From SIG307 sp964545045 (GTDB lineage Bacteria; Bacillota; Clostridia; Lachnospirales; Lachnospiraceae), in assembly GCA_964545045.1 (NCBI GenBank), contig CAZJEN010000015.1, positions 12,403-76,402 on the forward strand: 64,000 nt of DNA. Reading direction: 5' to 3'. Positions 34,324 to 41,492 of the stretch are shown here, one piece after another. Position 1 is the stretch's first letter, and each line of letters starts with the position of its first letter. The position numbers were made by a program, and so were the translations under genes. The notes under the pieces were generated by a model. The model was not told where the DNA came from. It did no database searches and was given only the letters and a program-made list of their open reading frames with translations.

Positions 34324-35029
34324 ATTCCGGAATTACGCCGATAATATCCAGCTTTCCGTATAAAGTACCGTCGTTTACCGTATTCAGGTTTACGGAAAAG
34401 ATTTCTTTCATTACAATCCATACCGCCGCCAGTAACATACCGGCAACCGCCCCCAGAACAATGTAAATCAGATTCTGCTTCTCTGCCTCATAAATCTTCT
34501 CCGCAGAAGAAGCTGCATCTAACAACTGTACATTGCTGTTTCCTAAAATCGACGACATTTCCATCACAAAAGCCTCTGCCATAGCATTGGCTACATCTAC
34601 AGCCTCCTGCTCATTTACGGATTTTCCGACCAACTTAATTACTATGGAACTATTGGTATTCACAGAAGAAATAAGAGACTTCTGTTCGCCGTAATCCACC
34701 GTAATCATACTAAGAATACTCTCCGCATCCGGATAAGCATTACCTAAAATACGATTCGCTCTCTCTGCCACTCTGGAGCTTCGAATAATATCCACATAGA
34801 TATTCATTACTTGTATATTTTGTGCCGTCTGGCTATAGCTTCCTTCGCCACCGATACAATACACGCTTGTGGTTGCCTGATATACATCCTCCTGGTCCGC
34901 CAATAAAAATGCCGCTCCGCCGGCAAGCAACATACCGATTCCCGCCATTGCCAGCAATGCTGTCCACTTCTGGAAAACAGCACGAATACACTGCATAAAA
35001 TCAATATAGATTATTCTCTCACCGTTCAT
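34310..35029 (-). CDS. Wzz-type chain length determinant / polysaccharide co-polymerase
   Basis: A 239-residue protein with two membrane helices (LLAMAGIGMLLAGGAAFLLA and LIYIVLGAVAGMLLAAVWIV) flanking an extracytoplasmic domain, as in CapA/YveK co-polymerases that regulate chain length and activate a cytoplasmic BY-kinase. The last residues TQR are in the cytoplasm. It overlaps the previous gene's stop by four bases. Its kinase-like partner is encoded at 35990-36706. Confidence 0.82.
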   Translation of the reverse strand: MNGERIIYIDFMQCIRAVFQKWTALLAMAGIGMLLAGGAAFLLADQEDVYQATTSVYCIGGEGSYSQTAQNIQVMNIYVDIIRSSRVAERANRILGNAYPDAESILSMITVDYGEQKSLISSVNTNSSIVIKLVGKSVNEQEAVDVANAMAEAFVMEMSSILGNSNVQLLDAASSAEKIYEAEKQNLIYIVLGAVAGMLLAAVWIVMKEIFSVNLNTVNDGTLYGKLDIIGVIPEFTQR

Positions 35030-35988
35030 CTCTTCTTACCTCCTCTTTTCATTAAGCCGATCAAGAACGGGATACACAAAAGAACTGCCACTATCCCACA
35101 CAAAACAAACAGTCTGTATTCTTCCAACAAACCTTTTACATCTGTTTTCTGCGGTGCCGGCGTAATATAATTTTGATCTGTTACCGTTACAGTCTTTTCT
35201 ACAATCTCTGTCTTATATTCTGTTCCGTTTCTGTCTTCATATTTAAAAGAAATCTGAATGTGGTTTTCTCCCATATTCAGAAGATCCAGAGAATAATCCA
35301 CCATTCCTTTTTTCTTTGCGGAGAGATCCTCCAACTCAACTACCTGTACCCCTTGTGCAAGGTCTCCTTCTAATATCATATATACATTCTGTAAACTCTC
35401 AACCCCGGTATTTTCGTAAGACACACTCAACGTCGTATTCTGACTTCCGTATACTGTATCCGGCATTTTTACCGTCAAGACTTCAAATCCGATTTCCTCC
35501 AAAAGGGCAGGAGATATCTGCACATTATTGGAATAACGCACTTCATTCTTATCACTCCAACCAAGCATAAACTCAATCGGATTCGGTCCGGTTACAATCT
35601 TGTCCAAATTCACATCAAAATCAACCGAAATACGTTCTCCCGGCTCTACATTACCGAAATTAATCTGATTGGTTTTCCCGAACACCGGATAAATATACGA
35701 CGAATGCATCACAATATTACCTGTCAAAGCAGTATAATCCGTGCCGATATTTTCAATATGTACCCGTAATGTACATTCCGAACCACGCTCAAACGCTCCG
35801 TTGACAATCTCATAAGACTCTATTACCAGTAACGGATACATTTCTGTCGTTTCTTCCGTTTCAAGAACCTCTTCCGTCTCTTCAATTTCAATTTCGGTTT
35901 CAGCAGCCCTAACTTCTACCGGAGATAAAGAAACAAATGCTATTATTCCGACACACAGACCGCAAAACATTTTCGCTAATCTTCTCAT
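35026..35988 (-). CDS. Secreted CARDB-like beta-domain protein, membrane-anchored at its C-terminus
   Basis: About 320 residues. A signal peptide (MFCGLCVGIIAFVSLSPVEVRA) is followed by an acidic stretch (about residues 33-55) and at least two Ig-like CARDB-type beta domains with VHIENIGTDY and VSYENTGVESL. A C-terminal helix (YRLFVLCGIVAVLLCIPFLIGL) ends in positive residues, so it is exposed outside. The start at 35988 follows AGGAAG seven bases upstream. It sits between the kinase-like gene and Wzz, so it may help anchor or shape the polysaccharide machine. Unknown function. Confidence 0.7.
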   Translation of the reverse strand: MRRLAKMFCGLCVGIIAFVSLSPVEVRAAETEIEIEETEEVLETEETTEMYPLLVIESYEIVNGAFERGSECTLRVHIENIGTDYTALTGNIVMHSSYIYPVFGKTNQINFGNVEPGERISVDFDVNLDKIVTGPNPIEFMLGWSDKNEVRYSNNVQISPALLEEIGFEVLTVKMPDTVYGSQNTTLSVSYENTGVESLQNVYMILEGDLAQGVQVVELEDLSAKKKGMVDYSLDLLNMGENHIQISFKYEDRNGTEYKTEIVEKTVTVTDQNYITPAPQKTDVKGLLEEYRLFVLCGIVAVLLCIPFLIGLMKRGGKKR

Positions 35989-35989
35989 A

Positions 35990-36706
35990 TTATTTCTTCC
36001 TCCGTGTATTTCTCTTTTTCGCATAGATTTTGTTTCTGAAATAATTAAAGTTGGTAATATACTTTTTATATTCCCTCATGGAAACTTTGTTCTCAATTAC
36101 GCCGATTACATTTACCTCACCTGCAATCATCTGCTCGTAAGTCTGCTCCAACAACTTCCGTTTTTTTCCGTTCATTGCCGCAACCAAAATCGTCGCGTCC
36201 GTCTTTGCGGCAAGAATACTTGCATCCACTACCGCACTCAACGCCGGTGCATCTACAATCACAAAGTCATAATTGTTCTTTACTTCATCGATAATATGTA
36301 CCATTTTATTTGCATATAACAAATGCAACGGAGTCGTGTCATCTACAGTTCCGCTCGGCAAATAGTCCAAACCGCTCCAATTGGTCTTCTTAATAATATC
36401 TTTTTTCTCTACTTTACCGGCAATATACTCCGCCATTCCGATAGCAACACCGTCATTCAGACGCTTATACTCTTTTTCCTTTCTGAAATTACCGTCCATC
36501 AACAAAACTTTCCATCCTGCCAAAGCCAACGCAATACTCAGCTCTACCGATACGGTAGTTGTTCCCACACGCGGTTCGCAACCACATAACAAAAAGGTTT
36601 TATGACCGTACTTTTCCCTCTGCAAACAAATATTAAATATCGTTCTGTCAAATGCATCCGTAACAACCGAACTCTCATTTCTGTACAACTTAACTACTGA
36701 ATCCAT
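35990..36706 (-). CDS. CpsD/CapB-like protein with altered Walker A
   Basis: A 238-residue ParA/MinD-type protein resembling BY-kinases that phosphorylate Tyr and control polysaccharide synthesis. Walker A is CEPRVGTTTVSVE, where the invariant Lys (normally GK[ST]T) is replaced by Thr. The second acidic motif VLLMDGNFRKE and Walker B FVIVDAPALSA remain. The C-terminus has several Tyr (YKKYITNFNYFRNKIYAKK) but no dense Tyr cluster. This suggests an inactive or rewired kinase, perhaps acting structurally with the Wzz-type protein. It is next to the ACP gene, separated by 79 bases. Sequence error is unlikely because the rest of the frame is intact. Confidence 0.8.
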   Translation of the reverse strand: MDSVVKLYRNESSVVTDAFDRTIFNICLQREKYGHKTFLLCGCEPRVGTTTVSVELSIALALAGWKVLLMDGNFRKEKEYKRLNDGVAIGMAEYIAGKVEKKDIIKKTNWSGLDYLPSGTVDDTTPLHLLYANKMVHIIDEVKNNYDFVIVDAPALSAVVDASILAAKTDATILVAAMNGKKRKLLEQTYEQMIAGEVNVIGVIENKVSMREYKKYITNFNYFRNKIYAKKRNTRRKK

Positions 36707-36785
36707 ACTATCCTCCTGGCCTTAACTTCCCAAAACTCTTCTCAGGCAAATTAATTATCTTTCGACCGATATCCGCGGGCTTCCT

Positions 36786-37013
36786 TTAGTCCATCTTTTC
36801 TTCAATGAGTTCTGCCAATTCACCCAACGTATCAATATTGCGCAATTCTCTTTCCTTAAAATTAACCCCTGTTGCCCCCTCCACTTCGGTGATAAAAGCC
36901 AAAAACTCCATGGAAGATAACTCCAAATCGGAAATGATGGAAGTATCCTCATTCAATTCCACTCCGTCTGTCTCACATACTCTTTCCACAATTTCAATTA
37001 CCTTTTCTAACAT
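36786..37013 (-). CDS. Acyl carrier protein
   Basis: A 75-residue carrier protein. The attachment site is Ser34 in DLELSSMEFLAF, where SSM replaces the usual DSL. It has the acidic helix II and length of dedicated ACPs or of DltC-like carriers. It sits between acyltransferase and CpsD-like genes in the exopolysaccharide cluster. The AMP ligase at 27396-28841 could charge it. A pantetheinyl transferase was not found in the window. Confidence 0.85.
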   Translation of the reverse strand: MLEKVIEIVERVCETDGVELNEDTSIISDLELSSMEFLAFITEVEGATGVNFKERELRNIDTLGELAELIEEKMD

Positions 37014-37042
37014 AGCTCTCTTTTCCTTTCATATTAAATATT

Positions 37043-38041
37043 TTAATTTTCGATTTTCCTTCCGTTCCAATACATCAAAACCTTTTGACATACGAAGCAA
37101 ATCACTGTGATCATAATCGTTCTGAGAACAAAACAGGTCACAATTCCCACCATGGACTTTTGATCCACAAAGCGGAATAAAATTTTCCACGGAAAAACCG
37201 CTTTTTCAACCGCATGGATACACATATACCACATAGAATACCGCCCCACCCAGCGAATGCCGTCAAGCACACGCCATTCCAACAAATTTACATACAAAAA
37301 CAGCTTTACAAGTAAAAATGCACCGAGCAAACTTCCTATCGCGGATAACATACCGTATTTTACATCATAAGCATAAAAATCCATGCTTCCGTAAACAACG
37401 GTTATCCACCATGCTCCTATCATAAGAACCAACAACAACGGATTTATCTTTTTTTCCAGTAACTTCTTCTTCTTTACATAGTAGCCGGCATACAAAAAGA
37501 AAAATCCCATCAGACCAGGTGCAATCTGATACGGAAGCTGTAACGGCATCAACGCGCCTCCCAACACTCCGGAAAACACAGCAAGTCCTATCTGCCATTT
37601 TTCTTCCTTTAAATGAACTACGGGATAATAAATGCACCATGCCCAAAACAATGCAAAGACAAACCAAAGCGGTCCCAAACGTGTCCCCGGGCCGTTCCAC
37701 ATAAGAAGACTCGGCACAAGAAAAAGCTCAGTCCAATCAGAAAGGTTTCCTGCCATTGCACGATGAACAAGTCCAATCAGATTAATCAACAACAGCACCA
37801 ATAAGAGCGGTTTTATTAAATATGTAACTCCCGGCTTTATTCCCGCCTTTATCGGTTTCTTTTTTAGCCAGTATCCGCTTACGATAAATAATGCCGGCAT
37901 TGCAAGAGAATGCATAATTTTTCCGTACCACAACAACCCGGTTCCTTTTTCCGGAAAGAAAATGCTATGTCCAAACAACACCCCTAGCATTATGATGCCC
38001 TTCAGTAAATCAAACATCGTCAGGTTGATTAACTTTTTCAT
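37043..38041 (-). CDS. Acyltransferase family 3 (OafA-like) membrane protein
   Basis: A 332-residue protein with about 10 hydrophobic helices. The start MFDLLKGIIMLGVLFGHSIFF carries the catalytic His motif and MPALFIVSGYWLKKK is also typical of the acyltransferase-3 family that O-acylates sugars. It is the first gene of the exopolysaccharide operon, behind a perfect promoter. Together with the neighbouring ACP it suggests acylation of a surface polysaccharide. Confidence 0.85.
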   Translation of the reverse strand: MKKLINLTMFDLLKGIIMLGVLFGHSIFFPEKGTGLLWYGKIMHSLAMPALFIVSGYWLKKKPIKAGIKPGVTYLIKPLLLVLLLINLIGLVHRAMAGNLSDWTELFLVPSLLMWNGPGTRLGPLWFVFALFWAWCIYYPVVHLKEEKWQIGLAVFSGVLGGALMPLQLPYQIAPGLMGFFFLYAGYYVKKKKLLEKKINPLLLVLMIGAWWITVVYGSMDFYAYDVKYGMLSAIGSLLGAFLLVKLFLYVNLLEWRVLDGIRWVGRYSMWYMCIHAVEKAVFPWKILFRFVDQKSMVGIVTCFVLRTIMITVICFVCQKVLMYWNGRKIEN

Positions 38042-38092
38042 TCGACTATTGTCCCCCTAAAAATTCAAAAAAGACCATAAGATTACATGGTA

Positions 38093-38121
38093 ATTATAAT
38101 GTGAGCATTTTATCTTGTCAA
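38093..38121 (-). promoter_or_regulatory. Full-consensus promoter of the exopolysaccharide operon
   Basis: On the minus strand TTGACA (38121-38116) and TATAAT (38098-38093), exactly 17 bases apart, lie about 50 bases upstream of the acyltransferase start. Both hexamers match the sigma-A consensus perfectly, suggesting strong, perhaps constitutive, expression unless repressed. Confidence 0.88.
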
Positions 38122-38163
38122 CTCTTTTTCATAATTATACAATATCAGCTTTCCATAAAAAGA

Positions 38164-38192
38164 AAGGACGATCGTTTTTCACAATCGTCCTT
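38164..38192 (-). terminator. Terminator after the PT-rich surface gene
   Basis: A 9-bp stem (AAGGACGAT paired with ATCGTCCTT) with an 11-base loop is followed on the minus strand by TTCTTTTTAT, 30 bases after the stop of the PT-rich gene and before the polysaccharide promoter region. Confidence 0.8.
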
Positions 38193-38222
38193 GTATCTAT
38201 CCGTTACTTATTTATTACGAAA

Positions 38223-39804
38223 TTACTCTTCCTCTTCGTTTTTCTTATCAGCTACTTTCTTGTAGACAATCCTGCCCACAACAAGAGCAATCAGAAGAAA
38301 CAACAGAGAAAATCCCGCAATCATCCAACCTGTAGAGGATGAAGCTTCTTTTTCCGGCACATTTGTTAACGGGACATCAGCTTCAACAATTTCCACGTAC
38401 TCTTCACCAATCTCTTCTTCGTCTCCAAGTGCCTCTTTCAAGATAGTCTCCGCATCACCCAACGGAACCTCTTCTTCTTCGATTTCAACAAGTGAAGAGT
38501 CCTGTGTATCTTCCGGATGATTAATTGCTTCCTCCGAGTTTTCTGTCGATGTTCCATCAGTCTGTATATCTTCGGTGACTACCTCATTCTCTTTTAATAC
38601 ACTTTCTTCCGAGTTATCTTCCGCCCAGCTTCCTTGCACATGTTCCTCATCCTGCAGACGATCCTCAAACTCATTTTCACTCATAATAGGCGTCGGTGTC
38701 GCGGTCGGAATCGGTGTTGCCGTAGGAGCCGGGGTCGCAGTCGGCGTCGGCGTTGCCGTTGGTACAGGCGTTGCTGTCGGCGTCGGCGTTGCCGTTGGTA
38801 CAGGCGTTGCTGTCGGCGTCGGCGTTGCCGNNNNNNNNNNNNNNNNNNNNNNNNNNNNNNNNNNNNNNNNNNNNNNNNNNNNNNNNNNNNNNNNNNNNNN
38901 NNNNNNNNNNNNNNNNNNNNNNNNNNNNNNTCGGCTCAGGTGTCGCTGTTGGCATCGGTGTTGCGGTCGGCTTCGGTGTCGGCGTTGCCGTTGGAACCGG
39001 TGTTGCGGTCGGGGCCGGTGTCGCCGTCGGGACAGGCGTCGCGGTCGGGGCCGGGGTCGCCGTTGGTACAGGCGTTGCGGTCGGGACCGGGGTCGCCGTT
39101 GGCTTCGGTGTCGCCGTCGGGACAGGCGTTGCTGTCGGAGCAGGCGTCGCCGTTGGCTTCGGTGTTGCCGTCGGGGCCGGGGTCGCCGTCGGGACAGGCG
39201 TCGCGGTCGGGGCCGGTGTTGCGGTCGGGGCCGGTGTCGCCGTAGGTACAGGCTTCGCAGTCGGCTTCGGTGTCGCCGTCGGGACAGGCGTTGCTGTCGG
39301 GACAGGCGTCGCGGTCGGCTTCGATGTCGGCGTTGCCGTAGGAACCGGTGTTGCAGTCGGCTTCGGTGTCGGCGTTGCCGTAGGGACCGGTGTTGCCGTC
39401 GGTGCCGGGGTCGCAGTCGGCTTCGGCGTTGCCGTCGGGGTCGGGGTCGCCGTTGGTACAGGCGTCGCGGTCGGCTTCGGTGTCGCCGTTGGCTTCGGTG
39501 TTGCCGTCGGCTCAGGTGTCGTCGTCGGCTTCGGTGTTGCGGTCGGCTTCGGTGTCGCCGTTGGCTTCGGTGTTGCCGTCGGGACAGGCGTTACCTCTTC
39601 ACCGCCATTTTCATTGTCTTTTCCTCCGCCAAAGAAAATGCTCAACCACCAATCTGTAAGGGAGTCATTCACAAACTCCATACCATCATTAACTTCATTT
39701 TCCCACCACTTCAATCCTTCGGAGATTTCGTTCTCCCACCACTTCAATCCCTCATAATAACTACTACTTGGATTTCCGTTACTTCCTTTGTTTTCTTTAC
39801 CCAT
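38223..39804 (-). CDS. Pro-Thr repeat surface protein controlled by c-di-GMP, split by an assembly gap
   Basis: One gene is interrupted by 100 N. The N-terminal part (start ATG 39804, GGAG nine bases upstream) has Trp-rich short repeats (EGLKWWENE twice, then TDWWLSIFFGGG). Hundreds of residues of PTATPx repeats follow. After the gap the frame running into MSENEFEDRL again reads PTATP, so the tail belongs to the same protein. It has an acidic spacer, then a membrane helix (GWMIAGFSLLFLLIALVVG) and positive residues. The two parts seem out of frame only because the gap length is arbitrary. No classical signal peptide is seen. Probably an extended stalk or adhesin on the cell surface. A c-di-GMP riboswitch precedes it. 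Confidence 0.75.
38690..39600 (-). repeat. 18-bp tandem coding repeat (PTATPx)
   Basis: A degenerate tandem repeat with period 18 bases (six codons P-T-A-T-P-x, x being Lys, Ala, Val, Thr, Glu or Met), sometimes extended to 24 bases. It explains the assembly gap and the long artificial frames on the other strand. Copy number is unknown because of the gap. Confidence 0.9.
38831..38930. other. Assembly gap (100 N)
   Basis: Exactly 100 unknown bases lie inside the 18-bp repeat. The round number indicates a placeholder rather than a measured length. Confidence 0.98.
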
Positions 39805-39845
39805 CACTTCGTTCTCCTTCAATCTTGTTTTTGAAAACGAAATGT

Positions 39846-39921
39846 TTGGTAACCCGGCTGGCATAGTCAAAGACCTTAGCCCCTCAGTTTTGCGTCCCGG
39901 CGTTTCCCCCGGTTTGCCGTT
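39846..39921 (-). promoter_or_regulatory. c-di-GMP-I (GEMM-I) riboswitch
   Basis: The minus strand carries the aptamer hallmarks in order: GGCAAACC, a P2 hairpin, GGGACGCAAAAC (the tetraloop-receptor and binding core), GGGGCTAAGG, then ATGCCAGCCGGGTTACC at the 3' side. It lies about 45 bases upstream of the PT-rich surface gene, after a good promoter. The leader between aptamer and ATG can pair ATTTCGTT with AACGAAGT around the ribosome site, suggesting translational control. Direction of control (ON or OFF) is not clear from the sequence. Confidence 0.85.
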
Positions 39922-39975
39922 TCAGTCATTTCCATCCTATAGTTTCGCGTCCGAGATTCCAGTCTCAAACGTTTC
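39922..39975 (-). promoter_or_regulatory. Possible degenerate second c-di-GMP aptamer
   Basis: Immediately upstream of the aptamer the leader repeats its order of motifs: GAAACG, a GAGA/TCTC hairpin, GGACGCGAAACTATAGG, then ATGACTG. GGACGCGAAA resembles the GEMM core. It could be a decayed or divergent tandem aptamer. Confidence 0.35.
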
Positions 39976-39976
39976 A

Positions 39977-40006
39977 ATTATACTACTACTTCCTAGCGGA
40001 CGTCAA
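39977..40006 (-). promoter_or_regulatory. Promoter of the riboswitch-controlled surface gene
   Basis: TTGACG (40006-40001) and TATAAT (39982-39977), with 18-base spacing, lie just upstream of the aptamer region, giving a leader of about 165 bases. Confidence 0.75.
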
Positions 40007-40036
40007 TCACTTTGTTTATTTTCTGACAAAGTTTTA

Positions 40037-41407
40037 TTATTTATATATTTCTGAATATTTTAAAAGTATCTCTTTCTTGTTTTTCTCCGGTTCTTCTATC
40101 ACAAGTAACAATAACCGGTTCAACACCTCTCCCAGTTCCTTTCCTGGGGCAAACCCAGCCGCAATCAAATCACTGCCGTTGACCGCCAAATCCTTCAGAG
40201 AAGTGCATTCCTCCCGCTCCCGGATTCCTAAGTAAACCTGCCAAACCTTTCTGAGATTTCCCGGACCCTCGGTACGGTAAGGCTCTGCATGCGCAAGCAG
40301 ATCTCCTCGTCGAAGTTCTAACAACAGCGGAAACAAATCTGCACCGATTTTATGCATGGCACGGCGCACCGGCCGCTCCTCCGGCACAAACGGATAATCA
40401 TGCCACCGCACCAGCCGTGTCACCGTATCAATGGTAGCATTATCTGCCTTTAAACGGCGAAGAATCTTTTTCACAAGATCCACGCCGCATTCCGCATGTC
40501 CGTGAAAATGATCCACTCCTTGCTCATCCGTGCTGTAACAGTCCGGCTTGCCCACATCATGAAACAACGCCGCCAGACGCAGATAACGGAATTCATCGGC
40601 AGAAAATCCGCCTTCTTCCGCATACTCCGCCATCCTTTTTACAAGACGTACCGTATCCAGGGAGTGAAGTCCCACATTGGTATAATGAGCCGGATGCCGC
40701 TGAGGAGTCTCACACATCCGGTCAAACTCCGGCAAAATCACTTCCGTAATATCACATTCATAGGCCGTAAGCAACCGCCCCGGATGTCCGGAAACGAGCA
40801 GCTTCGTAAGTTCCGCATAAATCCGCTCCTCACTGATTTTCCGTAAAGTCTCCGCCAGTTCTTTTGCCGCTGCCAGTGTCTCTTCCTCAATGGAAAAATC
40901 CAGCTGTGCGGAAAAGCGGAATGCCCGCAAAATCCGAAGGGCATCCTCAGAAAAGCGCTCCTTTGCCACCCCCACACAACGGATAATCCCCTGCTTCAAA
41001 TCCTCCGCTCCGTGAAACAAATCCACCAAGCCTTCTGTTTCATTATAGGCCATGGCATTAATCGTAAAATCCCGGCGCTTTAAATCCTCCGTCAGACTGG
41101 CGGTAAAAGACACCTCCGTCGGATGTCTGCCATCCTCGTATTTCCCGTCCACACGATAGGTAGTCACCTCAAACCCTATCTTATCCAACAACACCGTTAC
41201 CGTTCCGTGCTGAATTCCGGTATCAATGGTACGCCGGAACAAAGCCTTCACTTGCATCGGCAACGCAGAGGTAGTAATATCCCAGTCCTGAGGCTCCTTT
41301 CCGAGAATTGCGTCCCGGACGCAGCCGCCCACCGCATAGGCCTCGTACCCATGCTCCTGTAATGTATTTATAATCTGTTTTACCTGCTTCGGCAATTCAA
41401 TTACCAT
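40037..41407 (-). CDS. cca: CCA-adding tRNA nucleotidyltransferase
   Basis: A 456-residue class II nucleotidyltransferase with HD domain. The head has GGCVRDAILGKEPQDWDITT with the catalytic DxD (DWD), then RRDFTINAMAYN and the neck region EDALRILRAFRFSAQLDFSI. The HD domain shows LFHDVGKPDC and HGHAECG. It adds or repairs the 3' CCA of tRNAs. This agrees with the two tRNA genes at the window end, which lack an encoded CCA. ATG at 41407 follows GAGGTG; the open frame starts at 41464 without good support. Confidence 0.95.
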   Translation of the reverse strand: MVIELPKQVKQIINTLQEHGYEAYAVGGCVRDAILGKEPQDWDITTSALPMQVKALFRRTIDTGIQHGTVTVLLDKIGFEVTTYRVDGKYEDGRHPTEVSFTASLTEDLKRRDFTINAMAYNETEGLVDLFHGAEDLKQGIIRCVGVAKERFSEDALRILRAFRFSAQLDFSIEEETLAAAKELAETLRKISEERIYAELTKLLVSGHPGRLLTAYECDITEVILPEFDRMCETPQRHPAHYTNVGLHSLDTVRLVKRMAEYAEEGGFSADEFRYLRLAALFHDVGKPDCYSTDEQGVDHFHGHAECGVDLVKKILRRLKADNATIDTVTRLVRWHDYPFVPEERPVRRAMHKIGADLFPLLLELRRGDLLAHAEPYRTEGPGNLRKVWQVYLGIREREECTSLKDLAVNGSDLIAAGFAPGKELGEVLNRLLLLVIEEPEKNKKEILLKYSEIYK

Positions 41408-41492
41408 GCCTGTCACCTCGTTTTCTTTCCTCTCGCCGGATCCGACTCTTGCACCGGATTGCATTTCGCCCGGTGCACCTATGCCCTGTTTC

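Noticed and set aside
38690..39600. CRISPR-like array
   Set aside because: Period is 18 bases without unique spacers of equal length; it is a coding repeat.
38575..39834. Long plus-strand frames across the repeat (Arg-rich and Val-Gly-rich proteins)
   Set aside because: They are antisense images of the 18-bp repeat; only the minus frame has a start with ribosome site, promoter, riboswitch and membrane anchor.
39804..39870. Upstream start of the surface gene at 39870
   Set aside because: It lies inside the c-di-GMP aptamer and lacks a ribosome site; ATG at 39804 has GGAG.
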